Source: Blattamonas nauphoetae
Taxonomy: Eukaryota > Preaxostyla > Oxymonadida
Assembly: GCA_033064195.1 (NCBI GenBank)
Contig: JARBJD010000305.1
Location: 1 to 64,000 of the forward strand
Direction of reading: 5' to 3'
Length of the DNA: 64,000 nucleotides
The notes under the pieces were generated by a model. That model was not told where the DNA came from, searched no databases, and saw nothing but the letters and a program-made list of their open reading frames with translations. The position numbers and the translations under genes were made by a program. How positions within the stretch are numbered: position 1 is the stretch's first letter; each line of letters starts with the position of its first letter. Shown here piece by piece: positions 10,094 through 21,136 of this stretch.

Positions 10094-11095
10094 CTATTCA
10101 TCTTCCGGAAGGTTCATGCCCAGCAGGTTGTTCCATTCAATCGACTTGTCAACAATCAATCCTCCATAGATTCCGGTTTTGTCATTCTGGAGTTTTTCTT
10201 CAATCACATCTTCGATGCCCTCCATTCTCAACATTCGGTGCACCATCTTCCCCATCTGTCGCTGATCTCCCATTGTTTTGTTCCATTCCCGCTGTGTATC
10301 GACCATTTCAGACAGAAAATACCAGATTGAGCGATCACTTTCGAAGAAGGTGAGACAACTTGGGATCGTGAGAAAGACTGGCATATGAAGAACAATTTCC
10401 ATTGTCGGTTGATAATATGGACATATTCGGAGGACTCTGGTGAGGAGTTCCAGAAAATACTCGGATTGCCGTCCATCGATGATCGAATAGCGGTTCGCAC
10501 ACAAATGGCAAATATACTTCTCCGAAGGGACGAGAACTTGTTGAAAAACCGTCTCGTGAACAGCTTGTTGTTCATTCCGATCTTCAATTCTGACGGCTGC
10601 GAGACCAATCTGAGTTGAGAGCCAGAGTAATTGGTAGATGCTCGAATTGAGGTGGATGTGGATATCGGCTGCTTCTTCAAATGACAGAGACAGTGGATTG
10701 AGTGAGAGTATGAGTTGAGGGACCAGATCAGCTTCTACGAGGGTTAGGCAAATTTTAGCTGAACAGCAGAAGAGGAGACCTTTGAGCATCTCCATTGCTG
10801 CTGCGGCCAAAAACTGACTGGAGGAAGAAATGAGCACATTAATGGACTGGACGAAGTCTGTCAAAGTGTTGTTTGACGAGGATTGGAGAAAGTTGGTGAG
10901 AAAAGCATCAGCAGATTCTTGACGGTGTGGAGTCACAGCTTCGAGAAAGGTCAACACCGTCGTTTCCAGAGAGACATCAAGTGCAGGTTGGGACTTCACA
11001 GTGGCGACGAGAGATCGAAAGAGAGCAGCATTTTCATATGATGATTCGGGTGATTCGAAAACTGGAAAGAAGGAGTCTATAGACTGTATAAACAT
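10094..11095 (-). CDS. Helical-repeat family protein, copy D
   Basis: 333 residues, ATG at 11095 to stop at 10094. The C-terminal four-fifths follows copies B and C closely (AALFRSLVATVKSQPALDVS, VEADLVPQLILSLNPLSLSF, KYICHLCANRYSIIDGRQS, YYQPTMEIVLHMPVF, IEWNNLLGMNLPEDE), while the first 25 residues differ: the usual C-x-x-FLNWNE segment is replaced by SFFPVFESPESS. The gene is divergent from the surface-protein gene that starts 139 bp away on the plus strand, so the two could share an upstream region. Function unknown; helical-repeat fold inferred. Confidence 0.85.
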   Translation of the reverse strand: MFIQSIDSFFPVFESPESSYENAALFRSLVATVKSQPALDVSLETTVLTFLEAVTPHRQESADAFLTNFLQSSSNNTLTDFVQSINVLISSSSQFLAAAAMEMLKGLLFCCSAKICLTLVEADLVPQLILSLNPLSLSFEEAADIHIHLNSSIYQLLWLSTQIGLAAVRIEDRNEQQAVHETVFQQVLVPSEKYICHLCANRYSIIDGRQSEYFLELLTRVLRICPYYQPTMEIVLHMPVFLTIPSCLTFFESDRSIWYFLSEMVDTQREWNKTMGDQRQMGKMVHRMLRMEGIEDVIEEKLQNDKTGIYGGLIVDKSIEWNNLLGMNLPEDE

Positions 11096-11233
11096 GAAAA
11101 ATTACAGACTAGAATGAAAATGTTGATATAACATGGACGAAGGAGATGAGATTGAACTTATTTGAAGAAGGGGGAAGATCGGAGTTTTGCTGATCGACTC
11201 GAAAAGGCCTCACCCTGCTCCCAAAGTGTAGAA

Positions 11234-14200
11234 ATGCTCTTCTTCTTCCATGTTTTGTTCCTCAGATCGATTCTATCTCAATTTTACGAAACCCAACCAT
11301 CGTCCTTCTCCTCATGGATTCACCTCCACGGGTCTGACGAGCAAAACAAGCTCAAGTCCAGTTCTCCAACTTTTCGACTTCCAAATAGTTTTCTCGTCTC
11401 ATCGAGCTCCCTGTTGGAATCTACAACTGCAACATTCATCGGATCTTCGACAACAATCGTTCATCCATCGCCGTCGGTGAATACCGAAGAATTGTCCTCC
11501 AAAGCACTCTTTGTCTTCCGTAACTCAACCATCGCTTTTCGATCTGTCTGCTTTGACTGCAGTCAGGAAAGCACTCGAATCGGTATTGTCACATCATCAA
11601 CGATCTCACTGTCCACATGCCCAATCACTTCCAACAGTGCATCAACACCATTTCTATTTACAGTCGGGGAGCTTGGACAACGGATAGCGATCTCGTTTTC
11701 TGACTGCACACACGTGTCAGCCGATCTCCAAATGACACAACCACTTGTATCCGTAGACTCACGTGTTGATCATCTTTCAGCACCTAAATGCCTCGATTCC
11801 GAGCCAACTTGTTCAAATTCACAGCTGGACTCTATTTTCATTCGCAATACCGACTTTCACATGAAGGACGCTCACCTCGTCATGGGTTCGGGACCCCTGC
11901 TCGTCTTTCAGCCCAATGCTAATCAAATTAATTCCTATTTCGGAGATATTCGGACCCAACTTTCGCGATGTCATCTTCAGAACGTCACATCGTCGTTAAA
12001 CCGTCAATCGCGCTTCCCGTCGTCTGTGACGCAGACAATTCTCAATTCCAGAATCTCACACAGCACCAACCACTTATCAGGAACAGCATGCAACAATATT
12101 AACCAGGGAGGCAGCTTATTATGCACGAACTCGTCTTTCTCGCAATGCAATCAGTTAGCCATTCAACCATCCGACGAATTCCCTTCCATGCAACTCCAAC
12201 ACTATTCAATGTCACATCCGTTTGAAATGCCAGCTGATGTGACCGGAACAGACCAGGCCACCTGTTCATTCCAGGCATGCACCTTCTTGGACATTTCTTC
12301 GGAGAACGATGGTTCAGCAGTCTCGATCTCAACCCCAATTCACTTATGTGTTACCAACACTCATTTCAGATCCTGTCGCACAACCGGATCGTCTTCTGTT
12401 GGAGGAGCGATCTCGATGGCCAGCGAAGATAAAGTCGGCCTCCAATTCACATGCCAAGAGTCGTCCTTCCGACTCTGCTCCTCAAAAGGGTCAGCTGGCT
12501 CACTTTTTCTCGATTCTGTGTCGACTACCTCCTTTTCCCGCAGTTTCTTTTTTGAATCCAGTGCCGCTGTGTCTGGAGGAGCAGTTTTTGCTCGAAACCT
12601 ATCAAATAGCTTTACTTTCGACAATTCAACGTTTTCAACGTGCAAAGCGATCAACGAGGCAGGAACTGGAACTGGCGGTGCGTTCTTCGTTGACACAAGC
12701 CCAGATGTCTTCATGAATTATCTCATTTTCACAGAAAATGGTCCTGCGAAAGGGCAGGATATCTATTTCGAAGAATCTGGAGAAATTTGGTTCATTTTCG
12801 GACCGAATTTTCGAATCAACAACAGCCACTTCCGCAAATACGGTTGTTGTATGCAATTCGGATGTGGAGGAGGATGGTCTCGGCTTGTTAAGAGCCACAT
12901 CACTGCAAACAGTGATGACCAGACTTGAGATTGGATCGACAAACACTGTTCAAACATCACTGAATATTCCCAGTGCCTTGAATCTGTTCTGTTTGGTTGA
13001 CAATACTGACAACTACGAACCTCCAAACGAAGACTCTCCCCCTCCAATGCAACGTCTCCTGATGCTTGGACGCTCGACACCCACTCAAGACTTCACACAA
13101 TCCGTAGCATTTGGCGAGTGGGAATTACTCCAACAAGGCTCGAAGTACACGCTTGTCGCTGCCTCTTGCCCTGCTTGTAAGGTGTCGGTCGGACCAAACG
13201 TGTTTTTCACAACTCCAAATCAGGCTCGAATCGTCCAGGCTATTTTCCGTTATGATTCGGAAACACAACAAGGGTATCTTCGGATAAAGGGAAGAAATAT
13301 TAACAAACCGACGACATACACACTGACCATTACAACAGGAGACCAATTTGAGGAGGAAGTCTCGTTTGGAACGTCAGAGGAGGGATCACTCAACATGCTC
13401 TCTTTTGACACAGCTGCTGATATCGGTGGTGAGAATTCGCGTTATAAATGGGACACAACCTACACGATTAAGTATGCTTCTCTCAAAAACGAACAAACCT
13501 CACTTGTTCTGGACCCTCCAGTCATCTCCTTCACCACCCCATCCGAACCAAAACCCACTCTCAAGACGATCGAAACATCGTATGACCCTCGGAGAGTTGA
13601 GATGCTCACGATCACCCTCTTAGGGTCACGCATCCCTGTTGGCCAATACACTCTCACTGTCAGGACTGGAATTAACGAACAGATCAACATCACAGCGGAG
13701 TTCGCACAAGCTGATACTGGAACGGCCTTGGTCGCTCTCTATGACAAAGACAGCTCACAGATTGTGTTGAAATCAGATACACAGTACGTTGTCGAGTTTT
13801 TTTACAAGTTTGGAAGCAACATCCCAATTCCCATTCTCGGCCAGCTCTCGTTCACCACTCCACAACAACCTCCTCGAGTTACTTCAGTCTCGGCAAAGCT
13901 GACAAGGAAAGATGAAGTGACAGTTACTCTCGAAGGAACGGCATTCGACAACAAGGCGCTTCTAATGACGGTTCAGAAGGGGAATGAAGAGATCACATCG
14001 CCCTCTCCCATTTCGTATGAGACTGGACTCGCGACAGTGACATTCAAAGTTTCTCAGAATGCGGATCCAATCACAGGGACGTTGGCCTTTGGAGTGACAT
14101 ACACTGTCAAGGATGTGAAAGATGATACAGATTTCTTTGTTGTGAACACAGGAGTGGCAGTTGAAGTTCCAAATTCCCCTCGCTTGACGAGTGTTGGAAC

Positions 14201-15248
14201 AACATCGCTCACAGGGACACTCAAGGACACTGTCATCATCCCTCTGATTGGAGCGATGATTCCCGAAGGAGACTACACTCTCAATGTGAAGGATTCACTC
14301 GACAAAGATATCTTCCTCCATGCAACTTTCAAACCGGATGGAACAGGATCGGCCTCAGCCGTTGTGTATTCACTAGAACCAACTGAGATCGAACTCGAAT
14401 CTGACACAAGCTACACTATTGTCTTACTTGTCAAGAAAGATGATGCTTCAGTGGATGTGACGATCTTCGACCCACTCTCCTTCGCCACTCCACAACAACC
14501 GCCTCGTGTTATCTCAGTCACACCGACACTGACAGCAGCCGACCAAATGAAGCTCACCTTCTCGGGAAAAGCCTTCGAAAACAAGGCACTGAAAGTACGT
14601 GTGCAGAATGGAGAGGGAACAACAGTTCATGCCGACCACTTCACTATATCCAGCGGAGTCTCTCTCATTTCAGGAGAACACTCCTTCCTCGACGTTGAAA
14701 TGACTGTTAGCGGCTGCACTTTGTCGAATCTTCAAAGTGACACAGTTCCACTCGTCTCATTTTCCTCTTCTCCGTCTTCCTCATCTTCCTTTCAGATGAC
14801 AGATTGTGTTTTTACCAAAGCCACAACCATCTCCAACACCTCAACCACAGACGTCGCAGTGATTCTCGTTCGAACAGGCCAAAGCGACCTTTCCGTGACC
14901 GGATGTCAGTTCATCGATTGTGGGACGCTCTCCGAATCTGGAACCCCGACGTGTCCTGTTTTCAGTCTCCATTATTCGTCTCAGTCGTGCTCCTCGCCGC
15001 TGATCTCCCTCTCGTCGTGTTCTTTTGTCTGGTCTTCTCGTGTGGCCTCTTCTTTTGGTGCCCTTCACGTCGATCTGGGCACTTCGGTTGCTCGAATCAT
15101 GTTCGTTGATTGTCTGTTCAACTGCCATCAGCAAGGTTCGTCGAATGTGACCCCTGGAGCGTTGATTGAATTTCGGCATTCGTTGCCAATTGTTGTTCGA
15201 CGAAGGGCGGAGTTTTCAAGTTGTTATCTGTCTGTCGTAAAGCGCTAG
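11234..15248 (+). pseudogene. Beta-helix/E-set surface protein with one frame break
   Basis: The frame opens at 11162 but the first ATG is 11234, which begins a hydrophobic leader (MLFFFHVLFLRSILSQF), a likely signal peptide. Residues up to about 540 are Ser/Thr/Asn-rich with beta-helix rung motifs such as SVGGAISMAS, VSGGAVFARN and GTGGAFFVDT. Around 12800-12830 the reading continues in another frame, giving STTATSANTVV and then four Ig-like/E-set repeats (units starting PTLKTIETS, PRVTSVSAK, PRLTSVGTT, PRVISVTPT). A one-base indel explains this; it may be a real lesion or a sequence error. The last 200 residues, from about 14660, switch back to a beta-helix-like pattern and end at 15248 with no membrane span or kinase-like tail, unlike the paralogues at 21137 and 53235. 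So the 3' end appears chimeric or truncated. Confidence 0.75.
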
Positions 15249-15376
15249 AGTTTTATTTTTAATTTTCACTATCTTTGGATCTCATTTCAAGAAATTTCAT
15301 CTTTTTTCAGTGATTTTTGATCTTTCGCACATAGATCAGACCCATACTGATTTCCTTCTCGTACCGATTCGATGAA

Positions 15377-18300
15377 ATGACGCTTGTCCACAGAACCCTC
15401 TCGCGAAAAGACTCTCGGTCAGATAATTCATCAAATATACTTGCAGGGCAAGGTAATATACCGAACGACTGGCTCATCAGAGCGCATGTTGTGACGATGA
15501 ACCAAGGCAAAAAAGTTTGACTAAATTTACTTTGATAGAATTCAATTTTGTTTCTATAGGGTCATGGAATCGCTCCAACATCCATTCCTCTCTCTATAAC
15601 CACTCCATCATCATCAGCAACATCTCATATTAGAACACGATCTAATCAAGGATCATCTTTGTTTGTACGGGCGCCTTCTCCTCGTGAAGGACACCCTCAT
15701 CTATCTACACTCCATCTCGACCCAAACGATTCCCGTCCAATCACTCCAGCATTCACTCAATCACCTTCCGATTCCTCCCCACTGATGATGTCTCTCCATG
15801 GCGATCCATCACAACTCAATCAAACGTACGGTGGCATTCGTGGATGGAAAAAGGCTTGTTCATCGAATCCTCCATCTCGACCACTTTCAAGAACACAAAC
15901 GCCCGTACCGAAGTCTGAGACACCCAAACTGTCATACAACAACATTTCTTTGAAACTTCCGAAAGGAAAACGACAACGCGAAAAGAGACCACGAACTGGT
16001 GCTCCTTCTCTCCACCACGGAACAACAGGTACACAGGATTATCAAAATCCGAGCACGGAATCCCAGAATGGGCGTTTTTCTGCTCGATATCATCTTTATT
16101 CCACTCACTCATACCGTGATGATTCTGTCCGGTCTAAATCACGAGATAGTACGCCTCCTCGTGTCACCGGAATCTCTTCGTGTGTTTCAATGTTCTATTT
16201 CATACCATATCGGTCATATTATTCTATAGATTTGAACCATCCAACATTAGCCCAGCTCATACGCGGACTACGAGTAGTTTGGTCCTAAATTCCGATCCGG
16301 CAACAAAACGGAGCACGTTTGGGTTGGACACCTCAAAAACGCCACCACCAGACAATATTATCAAGCCAACATCTCCACTGAGTCACACCATCCATCACTT
16401 TCGACCTGTACAAGATAATACGACAGAGCTGCCGGAATTATCGAACAATTCTCAGAAGAAAGTCAAGCTCCATTTGTACGAACTTTCGTTTGCTGACCAA
16501 CCTGAAAAGACCACCCAAAAGCGGAATTACTACGAAGACAGTCTGGGTGTGAACTCATTTCTCATTTATATTCGATATGTAACTATATCCATCGCTTTCA
16601 ACCATGTGTCAATTTCTCGTGATAATCTCTTGCTTTTTTGTTCATATCTCCCATCTAGGTCCCCCATCACTCCCCTTAGTTTCATCTCGCGTATATTCTG
16701 TCCGGACCCCTCAAAACGGGATCCCTCTTTCACAAACACTTCCCCCAACTTCATCCCACTCAGAATCCATTTCCAAAGCATCTACTTATTCTACCGCTGC
16801 ACGAAGAAGAGAACTCTTCCGTTCTCGTCGTACATATGACTCAGATCCGGCCTCCGAAGGGACCTCAGACACCGATCCAGTGTTCACCCGCACCGTGCGA
16901 CAAACGGAGCCGAATATGGGAAATGAGAAAGAAGATGATGATTTTGGTGACAGCGAGATTAATTTCGAGATGAAGGGCAAAGCAATTCGAATATTTCCGT
17001 TCACAAACGCCAAACACACTCGAAGAAACAGGCATCACCAAAACGAGGTGGAAATCCAACCCATCGCTCGGAGAGACGAAGATCTTCTCCCACACGAGGT
17101 AGAGCACCAAACAGGACAGTCTAGACGCGATTCCGATCGATTTGTGGAGACATTCGGAAACGTGTCGTCCAGAAGGGCCCACACGACACGCAATCTTCCA
17201 TCTTCGCCCAACACACAAGAACGCCGACTGAACACCAAACAAAGTGCTCCCGACGTGACAAAACCGCAAATCCCCACGCTCTTCGCACCATCCACACAAA
17301 CCCACACCCTCCATGCTCCTCTTCGTGTTTCAGCGGAGTTGCGGGAGTGGAGCGCATCGTCGCCGATTGTGCCAGTGTTGGGGTGTGGAGTGGAAGAGTC
17401 GGGGAGTGTGGTGGAGTCAGTGACAGAACGATTCGAAGCGGAAGAAATGCCGTTCTCAACGCGAATTGACGAAAAAGAGAAAGCTGTTGAAGAGAGAAGG
17501 AAGGAGGAGGAAGAGGAGAGACAGGAGAGAGAGTTTCGAGATGTGCTTCGGACACCGGTGATCGCCGAAGTGGAAGAACAAGACAATTCCAAGCTTGTGA
17601 CGCCTCGCACGCGCACTCTCCCGAAGGACTTGATTCCAACTGAACCTCCTTCAGAACTGCCGTCACTTCCGATTATTCGGAAAGTGGCAGATCGGAAGAA
17701 GGAGGAGGAAAGAGAAGAGAAGAGACAAGAAGAAGATGCAAGGAAGACAGAAGTTGTGGTGAAGGAAGAAGAGATTATTGAGAGAGAAGCGAGAGAGAGA
17801 AGTTTCGAGGATGATCGGTCCACATCTCAACCAGATGTATCGCCATCCGTGTCGATCGTGGAGACAACACTTGAAGTGATTGGACGAGGGACCGAGCAGA
17901 GAGAGATGGGAGGAACAGAAGAGACAGAGCCGGTGAGCTCACTGGAAGAGATTCTTCAGACGGAAATCACTTCAGAACCGTCAGCAGAAGACATCGAAGA
18001 GGAGAGAGTGACACAAAATGAGAAGGAAGAAGAAAAAGAAGAAGAAAAAGACAACAATGCGGAAACAACCCCTCCACCAATCGTCCCAAATTCCTCCATC
18101 CCCGACCACGAAGAGAAGATCGATTCTCCAGCTCCACAAGCGATCCCAGCTACCATCATTCCAACACCAGAACCCGACGACAAGCCACGCGATGTGGAGA
18201 CAGACCCAACACCGGAGACAGCGACGCCGAGTGTGGGAACACAACCAACGATCCATTCCTCTTCTTCGTCAGTTGTATCTCTCGAAGGCGTCCGAGAAGA

Positions 18301-20818
18301 AGATGATGGTGAGCGAAGGAAGGCTGAAGAAGAACGACGAAGAGTGGAGAAGCTGAGAAAGGAAGAAGAGGATGAGAGGAGGAAGAAGGAAGAGGCTCGG
18401 AGAGAGGCAGAGCGACAAAAGAGGGAAGCAGAAGAGAAAAGAAGACAAATGGAAGCAATTCGAACAAAACGACACTCGGAAATGACAGATTCTGCAAAGG
18501 CTGTGTTGGGAACACTTGGAATGACGGGAATCGAGTTGCTCAATTTCGAAGGAAATGGGAATGCTGGAGTGATGAGTGCGAAGGAAGTTGAGAACAAGAA
18601 GAAAGAGGAGAACGCACTCGTCTCTCCCAAAACACCGAAATCATCGAAACCTCAACGAACACTGAAACAGCACGTGACGGAGTTCGATCTTGTGGTGAAT
18701 CGGTTCATGAGCGAGTCAGGATTCTCTCTGAAAGAGACGACGAACTTCCTCGATCGAATGCACATGCATCAGTGCTGGGAAGACCAAGACATCATCTCAC
18801 AACCAGTCCCCACCGATCTGATCTCGAAGCTGTCGGAGCGGTTAGGGAAGAGGGTGTCACCGAGTGTGGCGATGGGGTGTGTTGATGTGGATGCGATGAT
18901 CTCGCCTGACTCGTTTGTGTCGTTTGTGTCTGACGAGCTGGATGTGGATGGAAGCGGGATTGGAGAGTATTTGTATTGGAACCTCGTGCTGTATTCTGTT
19001 GAGCTCACTCAGAACCACCAGAACACTCGTGCGACTGGGTTGAGGAGAGCGAAGGGGGAGATTGATTATTCAGTCCCTCCAATTGTGCTGTCGCGTCTGT
19101 TGGGGCATCTGGACGCTCAATACAATCGAAGCAAGCAGCCACGAGACAAAAGAAGTGAGAGGATCGGAAAAGTGGAAGGAGAAGAGAAGGAATCGCATTC
19201 GTTCAGTGTTGGTGGAGAGAGAAGGAAGATTCAGTTTCTCGCACCGATTGAAGAAGAAGAAAAGATAGAAGAGCCGAAAGAGATCGACACTTCATTCATG
19301 TTCTCTCAAATGAAAAAGAACACTGACAATGGAGAAGCGTACAGAGAAGAGAAGAGGAAGAGGGAAGAAGCACGACGGGCGAAGGAGAGGGAGGAGCGAG
19401 GTGAGATCGAGAATGACTACAGCTGGCCGTTCACAACAGAATATTTCTTTCTTTCGCTGCGAGGGCTTCTGTTGGGGATTGGAGGAGTGTTCAAGACGAT
19501 GAAGGAAGTTCGAGAGAGTTCGATTGAGTTGGTGAAGAAAGAGAAGAAGGAATACGAAGACGAACCAGAAGAAGAGGAAGAGAAGAAGGAATTAACGAGA
19601 GAAGAAAGAATTGCGAAGTATTACTCGGATTTGGAGAAGGAGAGGACGAAGCAGACATCAAAGTCAGAACACACTCTGACGACCTCCTCGCCTCTCTCCA
19701 CAACTTTCATCGCATCACCCACACAGCGATTCTTCGTGACAGTTCGTTTTGTCTTCCGGTTGTTCGATTGGGATCAAGATGGAGTGATTTCCGGAACAGA
19801 CGCAACACAAGTTCTGACCGCTCTGGCTCAGGATGTGATGAAGGAAGACATCTCGGGAATCACGCAGAGTGTGTTTGTCCAATTCGACGCCGACGGAGAT
19901 GGGAAGTTGAACTTCAAAGACTTCACTCGAACACACCACGATTCGCAGAATGGAACACTTCCTCAGAAACTGCTGGGTTTCGTGAGACGAGTGTTCATTG
20001 TTGGGGAGAGCTCGGTGATGGACGGGATCCCGTCATTCTATCGAAATGAGTCCAACACTGACTCTGGGAAGCCATCACGCTCAGCCTCGCCTGAAGGATG
20101 GGAAGAAGAAGGAGACACGAAAGGACAGTTTGTGGAGACTCGCCCTTCCTCGCCATTCAAGTTCGATCCATCGAGCGACAAGTATTTTGGGCGGTGGCGA
20201 CTGATGATTCCGGACAAATACGATTTGGTGATGTTCCGACGTCGAAGCGGGTTTTCTGGGATTTCGATTCTGATGGGAGAGCATCTTGAGACGGGACGGG
20301 AAGAGCCAATTTCGATTCTGTTTGATCGAGCGTTGTGGGACGAAGAGAATGCTCGTGTGTGGTGGGCCAGCAACTGGAAACGATTTCGGAGAGAGTGGAG
20401 GACAAGGATGTGGAAGGAGAGAGGAGTGAGCACCACAAAGGCACTTCCGACGGCCTACCGTTCTCAGAAAGTGAAGAAGGAAGGAGTGAGTCGTCCAGAA
20501 TTTGCGAAGGACTCGCTTCAGAAGATGGAGGAAGCCAGACGAACTCGGCGGAAGGAGGAGATGGAGATGGAGCGTCAGAAGCGATTGTTGATGGAGGAGT
20601 CAGCGTTGAAAGCGGAAGAACGAAAATCGAAGAAGAAAGCAGACAAAACACCAACCATTCCGGTGATTGTGAAACCGAGTCCAGCGATTCGGCCCTCGCT
20701 TGGTTTCTCGTCGTCTTCCGTGCGACCCACCCAGCTCCCTCAATCGCCTGTTCGGAGAGTTGGTGAATCTGCTCATGTTTCGAGTGGTGGTGATGGAAGC
20801 CCATCGAGTCGAAGATGA
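15377..20818 (+). CDS. Long coiled-coil protein with two EF-hands, four exons
   Basis: Proposed exons 15377-15514, 15560-16179, 16230-16546 and 16659-20818 give 1744 residues; all three junctions keep the frame. Introns are 45, 50 and 112 bp, start GTTTG, GTGTG, GTGTG and end TATAG, TATAG, TCTAG. The ATG at 16604 lies inside the third intron and was rejected as the start. The N-terminal third is Ser/Pro/Thr-rich and basic. Highly charged Glu/Arg/Lys coiled-coil stretches lie near residues 625-745 and 910-970. Two canonical calcium loops follow: DWDQDGVISGTD (about residue 1395) and DADGDGKLNFKD (about 1435), both with Asp at position 12. A conserved-looking block (YFGRWRLMIPDKYDLVMF) and another charged helix close the protein. 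No membrane span. A calcium-responsive cytoskeletal or flagellar role is possible but only inferred. Confidence 0.75.
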
Positions 20819-21098
20819 TCTTGCGGGCGACTTTTTCTCAGTGATATGATTTCTGTGGTTGTCTTGTTGATTTTTAAATTTCTTAGAAGTAATTATTCCT
20901 TCATAGTTGATCAATTCTTGATTCATTTTGTTTTTGTGTTATCCTTCTGGAAACGAGGAATTTCGCTCCCTCCTCTCGACTGAACCCAGAGGTCCTCTTG
21001 TATAGTCTCGGAACAGACACTACTCGCGGACATCAATTGTGGAGGGGAGTGAGATGTCTAATTTCCACAAATAATACATTTCTTCTTCAAGTGATCGT
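20819..21098. other. Intergenic, upstream of surface paralogue 1
   Basis: No coding sequence. The last 50 bases (ATTTCCACAAAT onward) resemble the region before 53196, so the upstream region of paralogues 1 and 2 is conserved. Confidence 0.5.
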
Positions 21099-21110
21099 GA
21101 TATAATGGGA
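21099..21110 (+). promoter_or_regulatory. Shared upstream motif of surface gene 1
   Basis: GATATAATGGGA begins 38 bp before the ATG at 21137 and is followed by CATTCTCA directly before the ATG. The same arrangement precedes the genes at 53235 and 59355. It may be a core promoter element; its function is inferred from conservation only. Confidence 0.5.
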
Positions 21111-21136
21111 ACTCATTCAAATAGTTCGCATTCTCA

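Noticed and set aside
11162-11233. Upstream extension of the first surface protein to 11162
   Set aside because: The extension has no ATG; starting at 11234 places a hydrophobic leader at the N-terminus.
16604-16658. ATG at 16604 as the start of the EF-hand protein
   Set aside because: It lies in the third intron; splicing from upstream exons keeps the frame and gives a longer protein.
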